Assembly: GCA_030549335.1 (NCBI GenBank)
Contig: CM060188.1
Location: forward strand, 71,516,696-71,580,695
Origin: Pontederia crassipes
Taxonomy: Eukaryota > Streptophyta > Magnoliopsida > Commelinales > Pontederiaceae
DNA: 64,000 nucleotides
Direction of reading: 5' to 3'
Of the stretch, positions 21,601-34,814 are shown piece after piece; position 1 is the first letter of the stretch, and every line of letters starts with the position of its first letter. The translations under genes were made by a program, and so were the position numbers. Under the pieces are notes generated by a model, which saw only the letters and a program-made list of their open reading frames with translations, searched no databases and was not told the DNA's origin.

Positions 21601-24600
21601 GTTAATGTATCAATGGAAAGTGGAAGAGCCATGTCATATTTATTATCTTACTTTAAAAAAGACTTCTTCAAGTCTATTTTTTTAATTGACTCATAATATG
21701 TTTAGTAACATTAATTAAATTGGTGCATTAATGGATGGGTCATAACTAAGGGAGTTACACGAAAGAGAAAAAAATGATGACGGGGTGGAAGCACTTAGAA
21801 AAAAGATAAAGCTCAATGCTGTAATGTGAGCCTCTCCAATTATGGGTACACCGTCTTAACTCATAATATATATATATACATATATATATATGTGAGCCTC
21901 TCCAATTCTGGGTACACCGACTTAACTCATAATATATATATATAGATTGTTAAGTATTATTAAGTACACCATCTTTTGTAATAATCTCTTCAGAATTCTG
22001 GGTACTACTTTAATTTTATGTTACAAAGTTTGTTATTGGGATGCCATTTGATTGTTTTGGCAGTTACTAATTGATAAGATTACCAGATTAGTGTGATGTT
22101 ATAGGAGGTTCAAAATGTCAATTATAAATAGTTTACTGTGGTAAATGCCAAGACATGGATCATGTCTTACTGCATGTGTAAGATGTGAATTTCAGCTTTT
22201 GTAAGTTTACTTTTAGGTGTCATATTCTTTTTCCATTTCAGTGTCCTACAAAATATTAATGATTCTCAAACTGGATAGTCTTATTGCAGAGGAGGCAAGC
22301 TTTGGATGAATGGATGGGAAAGCTACTCTCTGATCTAGATCTCTCTAGAAGTGCACCCATTGCAGGATTTCTTGATCTTGAAGCAGCTGCAAGATCCTGT
22401 AAGTCTCACCAACCTCTTTTTTCTTGAAAATGTGGAAGAATGTATTTGGGTTACTTTTCTAACTTATTTTAAGGCAGTTAACTTTCCTAATTATGTACTA
22501 TAGAATGTAAAATACTTGTAAACTAAATATTTCGGACTAATTCTAAGTTTTTAATAGTACACACTAAAAATTTGGATTTACTAAAAGGGGATATGTCGAG
22601 ATGAAAGTTCTCTTGAAAAAATCCATTTTGAGTCTTTGACTGATCCTGATTGTTGTAGATGAATTTCTTATGTTATGTTTGTTGATTAGTCCATTCGACA
22701 TCTGGTGATGCCAATCATCATCGAATGCAAACAAGTTCTGTTCTCGCCGATGCTATGGATTCATCCATTCTAGACAGAACAGGTTCAAGTGCTTCTGATG
22801 CAGATTCATCAAGAGTTGTATTCAAGTCCGAATCAGTTTTATCATATGCTGTTAGTGGCAATTCTTCTGAAAAACCAGAAATGAAACCTCCAAAGCAAGG
22901 TAGCAAACCTTAATTATTTGAAACAAGCACGAAGGGTCTAGCATGCATTCATGTTCAATTAACTTTTGCAGGAGTAATTGGTAATGGTGTCTTCGATCAT
23001 TCAGAAGTTCGCCATATAAACAAGTTGAGCTATAAGAAAGAGGGTCTTAGTCCAGAAAGGAATCCTCAGGGTGAAAGTCCTTCAAGGGATGATACTTTTC
23101 ATGGCACCAACTTGGATTCAAAATTAAATCTCAATCATGATAAAGTTTATGGTCATGCACGAAAGCAATCTTCAGAAAGCATTGGAAGTGATTCCAGTTC
23201 TATAAGAGGTAGTGACCTATCAATTACTGGAGCAATGAACTTGGTGTGGGATGGTGCTGTTGATGCTCTAGGAAGTGCTGAAATTTCAAGTCCCATGAAT
23301 TCATCTGCTGGCTTCGAAACAGAACTTCCTGATGATACACAGATTTTTCTTCCACTTGACCAGAGGCATAAATTGAACAGACTTCTGACGACTATACAAC
23401 GAAGATTAACAACAGCTAAAACAGATATGGAAGATCTCATAGCTAGGTTGAATCAAGAAATGGCAGTTAAAGAGTACCTTACTACCAAGGTTAGTCCTAT
23501 TTGATCCTTTTAACATCATGCATCTTTTGACAATACAACTTTACATATATCTATTAACACTTCCTCCCTTCAACTTTTACTGTATTCACACTTGGATGTG
23601 ACATAAACACTTTTGAAACTACTCCTTTGTGATGATGTTCATCCAATTACAAATATGTTCATTAGCACTGAACTTACAATTTTTTTCCTACTGCCAATGT
23701 TATCTCCTCAGCTTGTATTTGCTTTCTTTTCTTGTTATTTGTAAGATTCATTCATTATCACTTCATTGTATTTAGGTCAAGGATTTAGAGGTAGAACTAG
23801 AAGCCACTAAGCAGAAAGCCAAGGATAACTTGCAGCAAGCTATCTTGATTGAAAGAGAGAGAGTTACACAAATGCAATGGGACATGGATGAACTTCGTAG
23901 GAAATGTGCTGAGATGGAGTCAAAGCTCAAACTTGAACAGGTTTGAATTTTCTCAAGTATTTCTCTGCAATAATACAGTCGATATATTGCTCTAAAAAAA
24001 TAGTCAATATATGTCAAGCTTACATTATCGTTAATAAATATTTTAATATCATTTTTTGCCATTGCAGAATGAAAAAACTCGTGTAGAGTCAGAGAAAACA
24101 ACTGCTAGTGATGAGAAACAACTATTGCTGCAGGAGCTAGATGATAAACAAGATGAATTGCAGAACACAAAAAAACACCTGGAAGAAGTAGAATTAAAAT
24201 CAAAAGCAGATATGAAAGTTCTTATCAAAGAAGTAAAATCACTCAGAAATTCTCAAGCAGAGTTGAAGAAGTTGTTGAACCAAACATTGAAGGAAAAAGC
24301 TGAGTTGGAGGTATAATTCTTAACTTCCTGTAATAGACGATTAGATAATTTAGTTTTTGCTGGGAATCACAACCTGATAGCATCATATTTCTATATTCTA
24401 GCAATATATATAATTTGTTATATTATATAATCCTTTCAACGGCACTTGTATAACTTTACTGTTTTTTGGTTTAGAAAACTGATAAAAAGAAAATCACTTT
24501 CATATGTTGGAGTTAACTTTGCTGAGCCGGAAGTAATGTAGGAAACAACAAGTTGGACATCTTTTAGATCTCTATTCAAGTGATTGTTTATTCGTACACT

Positions 24601-25662
24601 ATGTTCCTTTCTGATTTACCATGTACTCGACTAGGGAGTTATTCAAAATGAAAGGCAACTGTGGGTACATGGAAAATCGTCAAAAGAAAAAATTCTTCAA
24701 GAATGCAAGATTCTTCAAGATCGGCTTAAGCAATGCAGTGTTAATTTATTTGAGGAGCAGGATGACAAGCTAATTCTAAGTCACTCATCTCTTTCTGATG
24801 CTTTAGAACTTATTGAAACTTCAGATAATCGGATTGGTCTTCTCCTTGCTGAGGTAAGTTCCTTCATTGAGGTGTTTTTATATTTGTTAGTTCTGTTCTT
24901 TTTTCATATTATGGTTCAAGTTGGTGGCATAACTTTGTCACTTTGTGCAACATGTCAAAATCTAGAACTTATATATTGCTAATAAATTATCAGTATGAGT
25001 ACATATTTATGAGGTGGAATTCTTTTGAAAAATTTCATATAGAACCAATCTGCCTTGTTATAAAAATCATCTAAGTTCTCTAGGTGTAGTACATGGAGAT
25101 ACCCTTGTGGTAACTGCTAAGGTTTAACATAAACCATGTGTGTCAGAATGTCTCATACAGTTCAGAATCCTGCATACATCCTATGGTACATTTTGATATC
25201 GTGAATATTTTTCGACTTTTTTTTAAGAACTACTACTTTCATACATATTTCTTTTGTCTCCAGATATCCTTGCTGAGATTATGTGAATTTATTCTGACAT
25301 CCATGCATATTTTGGGTGGTTACGCAAGCTCCTTTCTACCTTTTTATATATTTAAGATGCTGATATTTGTTCCTTGTATCTAGGCACAGCTTCTTGCGAG
25401 GGATGATGATATAGGTCTGGATCAGGACCAAAACGATGAATTTTCTCAATCTAATATATCCATAGATGCTGATAATCCGAATAACATAGATGCTGAGATG
25501 CGAAAAATGCTTGGCGACGTTCTTATAGACAATGCAAGACTCAGGAAACAGGTGAATGCTATAACCAGGTATGCACTGAACATAGTTACCAACCCAGAGA
25601 GAGAAAACAACGATGACGCACCCTCGCGAAAAACTGTTCTCAATCGTTTCTTCGAGAGATAG
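15625..25662 (+). CDS. EREL1-like: PX-domain protein, EREX/EREL type (11 exons, 716 aa)
   Basis: Exons: 15625-15714, 16374-16499, 17134-17232, 18448-18540, 22290-22398, 22690-22899, 22972-23489, 23776-23940, 24068-24310, 24635-24853, 25384-25662. All junctions are GT-AG and the frame closes at 716 codons plus TAG. The N-terminus ([29 protein letters not shown]) matches plant EREX/EREL proteins. The PX domain spans about residues 43-170, with the phosphoinositide-binding RRFSDF at 94-99 and the PPAPP loop at 116-120. A Ser-rich linker follows, then long coiled coils (about 320-560), and a conserved [17 protein letters not shown] near the end. In Arabidopsis this family binds active canonical Rab5 and PI3P on endosomes and supports vacuolar trafficking. 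Transposon fragments lie in introns 3 and 4, but all exons are intact. The choice among EREX, EREL1 and EREL2 is uncertain. Confidence 0.93.
17423..17548 (+). repeat. short direct repeats before the LINE fragment
   Basis: ACACCCTAATATT occurs three times (starting about 17421, 17485 and 17512) and AAAGGGTTTTCGT twice (17537-17562). Between them lies a TGGATGGCAACCA...GTAGTCATCC segment that recurs at 56372-56402. Confidence 0.6.
17549..18272 (+). mobile_element. RTE-type LINE 3' fragment in EREX-like intron 3
   Basis: An open frame ending at TAG 18239-18241 encodes the C-terminal ~230 residues of an RTE ORF2: the end of the RT ([21 protein letters not shown]) and the conserved tail ([31 protein letters not shown]). 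It ends in GATAAGGCTTTG(TTG)n. The catalytic RT motifs and endonuclease are missing by 5' truncation. The frame is uninterrupted, so the insertion looks young. It is in the same orientation as the host gene and about 200 bp upstream of exon 4. Confidence 0.92.
19851..20040 (+). mobile_element. short RTE-derived (SINE-like) insertion, intron 4
   Basis: 190-bp insertion flanked by the 19-bp TSD TATTTGCATAATTAATTAT (19832-19850 and 20041-20059). The body starts CCGCCTATGTTTTATAGCC after 11 extra bases. It ends with the same ~70-bp 3' end as the RTE LINE (GTCGTACGATCCATGTA ... GATAAGGCTTTG) and (TTG)n. It looks like a head-plus-tail deletion derivative mobilised by the RTE machinery. A second copy lies at 55649-55817. 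Confidence 0.88.
21826..21945 (+). repeat. ~60-bp tandem duplication with (AT)n, intron 4
   Basis: GTGAGCCTCTCCAATT...GGGTACACCG..TTAACTCATAATATAT occurs at about 21826-21875 and again at 21891-21945, separated by an AT-repeat. Confidence 0.8.
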
Positions 25663-26715
25663 AACAAGTTGTAAATTCTAATGAGGCTCTTGGTTTATAG
25701 TTTAGTTCGCCCTATTCAGATAGCACACACAAGACGAATCTGCCCAAAGCATGATATTTTCTTTGTTTTGGAAGTTCTAGAGGCAAGTCGGCTCATTCAC
25801 ATCTTCCTATGTTAAATTTTCTCTTCTGAGTTATATGCATATATTTGTCTATAGAATAATAAGTAGTTGAGACTGAAGTGCCTCTTCTAAGGGGCTCGGC
25901 ATTGTTGTTTTGCTTTGAACAGTGGAACATGAAAAACACCCCACCCCCCTTGGGGGGAGAACTGCTGCAATCCGACCTTTACTAGGAAAGAAATATATAT
26001 ATTGCCAAGTTTTATGAGACTCTCACTAGTTTATTCCGATAGTAATATTTCTAAGTTCGATCTTGTGAAGAATAGTATGAAACTAGTATGAATCCTTTGG
26101 CGGGAAGAATAGTACGCATGCGAGGGCTAATTTTGTATTCTTGACCACTTGCCATGAGAAAAGAACGTAAATGGGTTCTACCTTTTAGTTCCTAGGAATT
26201 CGACAAAAGTTTTTATTTTAACAAAAAAAAAAAGAAGAAAGCGACAAAGTTAGACAATTAATTTCGATCAAACTTGGCCTCAAATGAAAACACGAACATA
26301 TTTCAGATTACTAGTTTTATAATTTCTTGTCAATCTGAATTGTCTTGAAAGTTTAATTCTGAAATGGGGAAAGGAAGGATCCTCTAGAGCTCCCGAGGAG
26401 TTTCAAGTGCCAATGTCCTCGCGATTAAATATGGATGATCTCTGAAGAACCCACGAGGGAAAAGGCATCTCTTTTTTTGTTTTTTAATGTAAGAGGCTTC
26501 CAACTCAATCGCCCATTGAATCTCAATCCAATCCTTCAATTCCTGGCTTTTTCTTTTCTTCTAGCTGATTAATTTTTGGATTATGAAGTGTTTACTGGGT
26601 TGAGTAGAACGACCCAAAGTGTTCATGATGACGACATCATCATTATTATTGTTCTCGCCGGTGTTGTTTACGGGTCCAAATCATGTACTATTAAGCGGAG
26701 CAGGTAGGAGGAGGT
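25663..26715. other. EREX-like 3'UTR and intergenic DNA
   Basis: The 3'UTR runs from the TAG; its end is not certain. A short palindromic CCACCCCCCTTGGGGGG motif lies near 25943-25967. No other gene recognised. Confidence 0.5.
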
Positions 26716-27230
26716 TTGATGATTGGAATGAAGGCGTCGAGACTTTCCTACTCTCTCAACACCCCACCCCACACGCGCGCGCACGCACCTCTCTCCATCC
26801 AGCCGGCGATCCAAGCGAGGGCTCCGACTTTGACGGCCAGCAATCCAAGCCCCTCTCTTGACCTCTCACTCTCGATCTCCCCCCTTTCTCTCCTCCTTCC
26901 CTTCCTCCAGTCCAAATTCCCTTACCTTTGGCCGTCATTGAAACCTCGAGAGATGACTCCTGTTGCTTGCAACTCGAACCTTCGGCCGCTTTTGCGAATC
27001 TCTCCCCCTTTATGAATCTCTCTCTTCCTCTCTTGATCTCCAATGCGAGTGCCTGGATTCACACCGCCTGCAACTCGTCGGCGTCGTCCACGCCCTGCCT
27101 CCAAGTCTCATCTTCGACGAGCTGATCTCATCTTTGACAAACCAGGAGAGCGAGAGAGGAGAGAGAGGAAGAGACAAATCCCGTAAGAAGTTACCACAGT
27201 CGTGCATCTACACAATTTAGATCGCATGAT
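26716..27230. other. GC-rich island of unknown origin
   Basis: A CT- and CpG-rich block in AT-rich surroundings, with a (GC)n-like CGCGCGCGCACGC near 26773. Overlapping open frames exist on both strands, but none shows a recognisable domain and the composition alone explains them. It is followed at 27232-27262 by an imperfect inverted repeat (ATCTTAACCGTC ... GATGGTTGAGAT), a layout resembling the subterminal region of the MULE at 49.5 kb. It could be a decayed gene-capturing DNA transposon, but no TIR pair was found. Confidence 0.3.
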
Positions 27231-27316
27231 TTATCTTAACCGTCATATTATCTAGATGGTTGAGATTGGGCTTCACAGGGTGTGAAGCAAAAAGGGTGCT
27301 TCACGTATTCATTTTT

Positions 27317-27317
27317 C

Positions 27318-27351
<34 letters not shown>
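27317..27351 (+). repeat. (AT)n microsatellite
   Basis: About 17 AT units following TTCCAC. Confidence 0.9.
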
Positions 27352-27353
<2 letters not shown>

Positions 27354-30300
27354 CTTAACTTAAGTCTAAATATAATTAGGTGAAAAGGATCTTTCATAAT
27401 CAATTTAATTAGTTCATTTAAAAAGTAATTTTAATACTTACTACTTAATTAAAATCTTAAGCATAATATAGAAGAGGAAAATGTATATATAAAGCATTTG
27501 GCGTAGAATAGGTATAGAGCATACTTATTAGAGTAATAAAATAAATATATACTAGTTTAAAGTATATGTTAAATAATAAATATATATTCATTAACCTCTT
27601 TATAAAATTTAAAATTTCAGCCACAAAAATAAGTAAAAAAAAGTTAAGGATTGAACGTTTCACCTAAGCAACTTTGAAAATTATCGCAGGGACGTCAACC
27701 ACTAAACCTACCGAAAGCATACATATAGTAGTAGTAGTATGTAATATCCATTTTTTTTATGTAATATCCACATGCAGGGCACATAACCCATCAGGGCCAT
27801 CTCAACACATTCTGAGGCCTAAAGCAAGAAATAAATATAATAAATCATTTAAAACGTTTTTCTCTATTTTTTAATGTTAAATAATTCTTTAATTTTCCAT
27901 CATTTTTAATTTATAAAATGATTAAATTATTTATTAAATCATTATTGGTCGTAAATAAAATTTTATTATTTTAAAGTAATAATTATTTAGAGTGCTAATA
28001 TATTTATGTGGGAAATACATGCTCTTGGACAAGCATCATTTTTTTTGTACTCAATAAAAGTAATAACAATCATCATTTGAAAATAAAAGCAATCATGATT
28101 GTTTGACTATCAATAATTGACAATATTAATATAATATCCTATAGTAGGGATGAATAAGGTCTGGGAAACTCGGTCGCCATTGGTCCGCACCGATTTGAAA
28201 ATCGTAATTTGTCTCAAACCGATAAGTAATCGGATCAAGACATAGTCTCATTCGTTAAGACCTAGCTAGGATCATATTCGAGTTATAAAAATTCGGATTG
28301 CATCCCGACCCAATTTCCTTTTCGAAAATTCAAAGCAAATTTTACTCACCGTTAGGGTCGCAAAATTGGTGGACGCCTCAACCGACTGTTATCGTGTGCC
28401 CTTGAGCCGGCATTGGAACCCATACGACTCCATGCAACCGAAAATTATTTACCTTTTTTTTTACCTGCAATAGATTAATGACAGATCAAAAGCAAAAAGA
28501 AATTTCGCTTATAATTTATAAAGAAATTGTTATCGAAACTTTGTACATGATTATTTGAATTATGACTGTTTCTCACTTAAAATTATTTATAACAATTTAT
28601 ATTATTTATTTGAGAATTTATTTATAAAATTCTGAGAAAAAAAGTTGGCAAATGCTGACAAAGTTCAAGGTGGTTGATCAAGAAGAAGAATTATTATACA
28701 TTTAGATAAAAACAAAGGACAAATATTGGTCATTTTAATTGGCTTGTAATTTAATCTTAAAATATGAATTTATTTGTATGAAACTCAATAGCATTATTTG
28801 CAGAAATTTTATATCTGATGCTTCTAGTTTCGAATTAGATTTGGTCAATGTATTTGCCACACCGACAAGGGTAGTGTATTAGAGTTGACTCCGTCACAAA
28901 TTTCATTTGAGCTTTTTTTTAAAATGTTTTTAATAAGATTTAAGTATCCATCAACCTCTAGCCGTTGACATTTTAATCTTAATATGTTTTGTAAAATAAC
29001 TTATTTAGTTTTTTTTTAATATCATAAAAATATTCGAATTCGATACTTCAGATCTCTTCTTTGTTTGTCCACACAGATTTTTTTTTTATTTCATTGCTTT
29101 AAATTGATTTCTGTTTTCATGATAAGATATGTTTTTTAAATAAATTCATCCTAGTAACAAAGATAAATTATTATGCTATAAGAATATCTTATACATATAA
29201 GGATACAAATTATGCTTTCACGTGATCTTGTAATCATCAATAAAGTCAATTACTATGTTTATCAAATGTGTTATTTAAATCATTGTTTTATTAATATATA
29301 ATCATTATTCATACATTTATCCTTTTAGGAGTTGGGTGGAGTAACATCTCAAATTCATAATCAATGATGGGTCGATCTTAATTTATACGGATTGAACAAT
29401 CCGTCAGCCTAAACCTAAAACCTTTCTTTTTTTTTCTTTAATAGTTTTTTTTTTTTGTTTTTCTAATGAAGGGATTTTCTTCTATTTTTCCAAAAATAGG
29501 GGATGAGCCCTTATTGAATTAACCTATGTAAATAGTGTTTCCTAGATTTGAGAGGTAATGTCCAAACACAAATGATGATAAAATCCTTTTAGCTGCACAA
29601 AAAAATTATGGAGATAATGAAGTGCAATAATCTTGAATTAGAAAATAATTTTACCTACAAAGACAGCGGTGTGATCACACTAAGTTTTCATATACTATAA
29701 TCATTCGAGATAACGAACGTTAACCACATAAATTGAATTAAACTTTTCTTGATCTGAGAACAAAGACTGACGCACCAGGGATTATGAATCTGCACAAACA
29801 AAAACTTTTGAATTGAAAAGGATAAAGGCCTTTTCAGAAAAGGGTAAATAAAAAATGTATGAATTGACGGATAAAACTTCAATAAATCTTGATTGAAAAA
29901 AACAGAAACTTCAATTTATTCGTCGAATAGAAGGATTGGCCAAAAATCCCATAGCTAACCATAAAATCCTAGGAACAAGCTCTTATAGATATGCTGGACC
30001 ATAAAAATTCTTAACACAAAAATACTTGGCAAAAAAGTGAATGTCTGGGGCCACAAAAAAAGAGGGCAAAATCCAACCTTCCATAGTCCTGCGTCATTTT
30101 GGGTTTGATAATGTTACCCTGATGTAAATAGGTAAGAATTCTCAACAAAACAACGCAATTAAATTGCAGTCGAGCAATATAAATAGAAACCAACAATTTT
30201 GATCTATGAGAGTTCAGTAGTCTTCAATCTATCCGCAATAAAAACTGTGAAGGTTTACATGTTATCTTCACAGCTAACTAACATGTTTTCAGCATGCAAA

Positions 30301-30364
30301 AGACAGACCAGACGCAAAAATTACTACTACCAGGTAAGAGAATAGTAGAGGAACAATTGAAGGT
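27352..30364. other. AT-rich intergenic region
   Basis: Mostly A/T-rich. A patch at 28150-28440 of repeated CGG/CGA-containing words (GGTCGCC, CCGATTTG, TCGGATC) resembles non-autonomous DNA transposon filler. The last ~160 bp is probably the EF2 3'UTR. No gene recognised. Confidence 0.45.
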
Positions 30365-33300
30365 TTAGAGCTTGTCTTCAAATTCTGAGAGCGGGGTCAT
30401 TTGCTCTTTCAAGCCCTTCCTCTTGCGGATGTCACAGACGAGCTGCGCTGCCTGAGTACCCGGCTCCAAGGGATCAGAGTTCATCATGTCCCAGTGATCA
30501 AAAACACACTGGGGGAATGCTTGGCCTGAAGTCGCAGCACGCAAGGTACCCGAGAAACCAAAGGACTCTATGACTGGCAGGTAGGCCTTGATATTATAAA
30601 GTGGAGTACCAGGCCTCTGAAGTTCTTCAAAAACATGACCTCTCTTTTGGTTAAGAACACCATAGATGCCACCAAGTGCCTGTTCTGGGGCCTGGATCTC
30701 AACCAAATAAACTGGTTCAAGCAACCTTGGTTTTGCTGTGAGCTGGGATGCATAAATGACCCTTCTTGCTGTAGGAATGACCTGTCCACCACCCCTGTGG
30801 ATAGCATCAGCGTGAAGAACAACATCACATACTTCAAAACAAATACCACGCATGTTCTCCTCAGCAAGGGCGCCTTCCTTAGACGCCCACTGAAACCCAG
30901 CTACAACAGAGTCCTTGATTTCATTAAGATACTGAACTCCCTTACACATGTCCACAACCATGTTAGGACCCGTGGTTTCAGGACCAAAGCACCAAATCTT
31001 CTTAGCAAGATCCTTGTCCCAACCAAATTCCTCTGATAGAATCTTTGAGCGGACCTTTGGATCATCCCTTGGACCAATGCGGCCGTCATCAATAGCCTCT
31101 GCAAGTCCCTCTTCCATCGGACGTGCTTCCATATATAGCCTGTTGTGCTTGTTTGGTGACTTGGACATCACAGTACGGCAGGATTTTTCAAGCACGGTCT
31201 CACGGAAAGAAACAACTGGGTCAGACACTATAATCTCGGCACCACCCATGAAGTCCTCTTGCAGATCCTTCAAGCAAATTTCAAGATGAAGCTCTCCTGC
31301 TCCAGCAACAATGTGTTCACCTGACTCCTCGATAGTGCAAACAACCATAGGATCAGACTTAGCAAGACGCTTTAAGCCTTCAACAAGCTTGGGAAGGTCA
31401 GATGCAACCTTGCATTGCACAGCCACACGCACAACAGGAGATACAGAAAATTTCATCGCTCTGATAGGATGAGCATCAACTTCCTTCTCATTTGTGAGAG
31501 TAGCATTCTTTGTGATGAACTGATCTAATCCGACCATAGCCACTGTATTTCCACAAGGCACATCCTCCACAGACTCTTGTTTCTTACCCATCCAGATAAC
31601 AGTTCTCTGGACACTCTTCACATACAAATCTTTCTTCTGTCCAGGAACATAGTTGGGTCCCATGATGCGAACCTTCATACCAGTGGAAACCTTACCAGAA
31701 AAGACACGACCAAAAGCAAAAAATCTTCCCTTATCAGAAGCTGGAATCATCTTTGATACATAAAGCATAAGAGGACCTTCAGGATCACAGTTCCTGATAG
31801 CAGTTGCATAAATATCATCAAGGGGTCCTTCGTACAGGTTCTCAACACGATACTTTTGTGCTTTGGAAGGAGAAGGAAGGTGAAAGATCATCATTTCAAG
31901 AAGAGCAGTACTTGCAGGTAGCCAGGTCTGCATGACTCTCTTCATCAAAGCTTTACCAATAAGTTCCTTTTCCTCGGACTTCATTGACACACCAAGTTTC
32001 TGCAACATCGGCCACAATTTATCTTTCTGATCATTCATGCAAGTGCTAATAATTTGCTTGATCGGTTCATAGCAGAACTGGACAAACCCACGCTTGCAAG
32101 TAGGTGAACCAGTGCTCTTGGTGGTCCACTTCTTGGTTGCTGGGTCAAAGAAGTTCTCACCCCATAGCCTCTCCATCATCTTACTCTCATCCACACCAAA
32201 CTTGGCAGCATACATTTTGGCAAAGTTGGTAAGGGTGAAAGCCCAACCATGCAAGCCAGCAGAGAATGCAACAGTTCCCTTCTCAGGGTACACTTGGACA
32301 TCACCAAGCAGAGGATCTTCATAAGTGGCCATGATTACGTTGGCATTCTCAATGACACGTGAGAACGTCTGATAGGCTTCCTCTCCTTCAACTTGAAGTT
32401 CTAGGAAACAACGATCCATCTTGTTAACAGTGAGGACAGGCCTAATCCTTTCACCCAAAGCTTGTCGGAGAACAGTTTCTGTCTGGACACAAACACCCTC
32501 AACACAATCAACAACGACCAATGCACCATCAGTAATGCGGAGTGCCGCTGTGACCTCAGACGAGAAATCAACGTGCCCAGGTGAATCAATGAGGTTTATG
32601 AGATACTCATTTCCATTTCTCTCACCTTTGAAGTTCTTCAAGGATTCATCAGTCATTTCATAGTAAAGAGAGATACCAGTGGATTTAATAGTGATACCAC
32701 GTTCAGCCTCATCCTGACGGGTATCAGTCATCCTAACATCCCCAGCAACTTCCTGAGCAATGATTCCGGCCGCAGCAACAAGAGAATCCGTGAGAGTAGA
32801 CTTCCCTGAGATTGATTGCATGCAATAATCTTAAGATGTGCAACAAGGAAATTGAAATTTCAATAGGAAGAGTTATTTGCAGGTTGTATTGAGATAATAA
32901 TCACAAGCTATTTGTTGGTTCACATAAAACAATAACAATAAAAGTACATATAATTAAGACAATTATCACAGGTTCTATTGAGAGAACGTATCATTGACTT
33001 AAAACTTTGCAACAAAGGATGGATGCCAATGTGTCAACGCACATTATTGATATTTTAAAGTTTTACATCAATCATGTGCAAGAATCAATGTAAAATGATC
33101 AAGCTCTCTCAATCCATAATCAAATTAACATTTATACTTCTCAGTGACAACGATATGATATTCTGATTTAGAACCACAAAAGAGAATTCCCTCTTGTGTT
33201 CCAGATGAACAAAAAGAAAGCAGCAATAATTTAACGCCAAAAGGAAATCTAAGAGAATCTAAGATAGCCAAGAACAAATCATCAAAACAAAATTTGACTA

Positions 33301-33820
33301 ATCAAAATAACTACTTAGGAGTAAATAGTGCTATTTCAGCTTGTATCTTTTATACACCTAGAATATAAACAAAGCAAAGACAGTTTTCTTAGATAATATA
33401 AAGATTTGTTTGATTGGAAACTTTTAGGGAAATCATTTTTCACATTTACAAGTGATTTTGACAAAAAAAAATTGGTCCACAGGAAATTTCCCATTAACTA
33501 ATAACTTGTATATAATCTTGAAAATTAGGAAAATAATGGCTGATATATGATAGAACAATTTAAATATATCATGCATTTGGCACCAATTAATTTACTATCA
33601 AATGAGACCAACAGTCGTTGTGAATCTATTAACAGATGACCCAAATTAGGAAAAAATTGAAGCTGCAAACTGAAATGGAGAAACAATATTATCAAACTAT
33701 CATTCGCCAACTCAAAAATAATTTCATACCATGATCCACATGAGCAATAACGGACATGTTTCGAATGTTATGCTTCAAGTCCATAATTCTACGGAGTTCT
33801 TCTACTGTAAACTTCACCAT
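30365..33820 (-). CDS. EF2: translation elongation factor 2 (843 aa, 2 coding exons)
   Basis: Exon 1 33820-33730 (ATG at 33820) and exon 2 32805-30365, joined inside the P-loop glycine codon, give exactly 843 residues, the usual plant EF2 length. EF2 is the cytosolic GTPase that translocates peptidyl-tRNA on the 80S ribosome. GTP-binding motifs: AHVDHGKST (about 26-34), the switch region around [14 protein letters not shown] (104-108) and NKMD (158-161). His700 lies in IHRGGGQ, the diphthamide site. The C-terminus ends in the typical [11 protein letters not shown]. The frame is intact without damage. A start placed at the Met just before exon 2 would skip the P-loop and is wrong. The 868-bp-plus intron between the exons is normal GT-AG. 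Confidence 0.97.
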
Positions 33821-34754
33821 CTTGTCCTCTTTGAATAATCAAATAATGCTAGTTAAACCTGAATATTGATAAAAGAAATTAGCAGAAGCAGCTTACAGAT
33901 TCATGCTTTAATATAAAAAAATCAAACTGTAATGAAAGAATACTAAGAGGCGTAGAAGATAAATAAACATCATATTGAAAAGCTTTTGCTGCATCATCAG
34001 CCGCCGCAGTGATAAAGTGAAGAATGAAAGAAACGCAATTATCTTCGGAAAGAGAACACTACTATTACTGAAGATTAAAAGCAAAAAATTAGGCAAATGT
34101 TTCTGTACTACCACCTAATTATTGCTCCGATGTTAGCATGAAATTTCATAGGACAAACAGATAATCAAGTCGAAAATCTGAAACTCATATGAATCACGAT
34201 TTTTTTACTTTACACGTTACTTTAAATACATGCAACATAGCTTGCAATCAGAGAAGTATGTAATACTCGGACAACAACCACATTACTACCTTAAAAGAAG
34301 TAATGATTTTTGTAAGAAAGTATAGTAGTATAAGTGCATCAAATTGCAGATTATCCACAAAAGAATTTGATTTGAAAGAGATCCCCTGAAATTGCAGCAA
34401 GAGCAGTGGATCCAAAACAATCACTAGGTAATAAACCACGTCGAAGGTTTGGTTTAAAATTAAGAAACTGCTTTTGCACAGAGATGTCGACTATGAATTA
34501 TCTTGAGTATAAGGAAAAAAACGATAACGAATAGATTAAAAACGAGCACAAAACAAAATAAAGAGCAAAAATTTCAGGACTGCAACTCCGGATCCAATTG
34601 ACACCACGACGCCACAGAAGCCGAGAAGACAGCAGATGATTGGAAAACGCAAAGAAAAAACACGAGAAGACCCACAGAAAAGAGAACAAAAAAGGCTAAA
34701 AAATCAAAGATCGCAGCTCACAAGAACACGAGAAGAGAGATGCAAAGCCTTACA
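33821..34754 (-). other. EF2 5'UTR with leader intron
   Basis: A non-coding first exon (about 34780-34754) ends at the donor ACT|GTAAGG (34753-34748). The acceptor ATATTCAG leads to a short second exon part at 33858-33821 before the ATG. The ~890-bp leader intron is typical of highly expressed plant translation genes, where such introns often raise expression (known generally, not shown here). Confidence 0.65.
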
Positions 34755-34779
34755 GTGGATAGGAGTCGCCGCTGCCACG

Positions 34780-34814
34780 AGAAAACCCTTGCAGCTCTCA
34801 TAGCTTTATATAGG
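34780..34814 (-). promoter_or_regulatory. EF2 core promoter TATA box
   Basis: On the minus strand CTATATAAAG at 34813-34804, about 30 bp before the inferred start near 34780. Upstream is GC-rich (GGCCCGCGAATCC). Confidence 0.75.

Larger units (their letters stand above)
18541..22289 (+). other. long intron 4 of EREX-like gene
   Basis: This 3.7-kb AT-rich intron holds the SINE-like insertion, the AT-rich tandem duplication and otherwise unique sequence. I found no nested gene on either strand. Confidence 0.7.

Noticed and set aside
30365-32821. EF2 as a single 818-codon frame starting MQSIS
   Set aside because: Those first residues are intron; the real start is in an upstream exon that supplies the HVDHG half of the P-loop and restores 843 residues.
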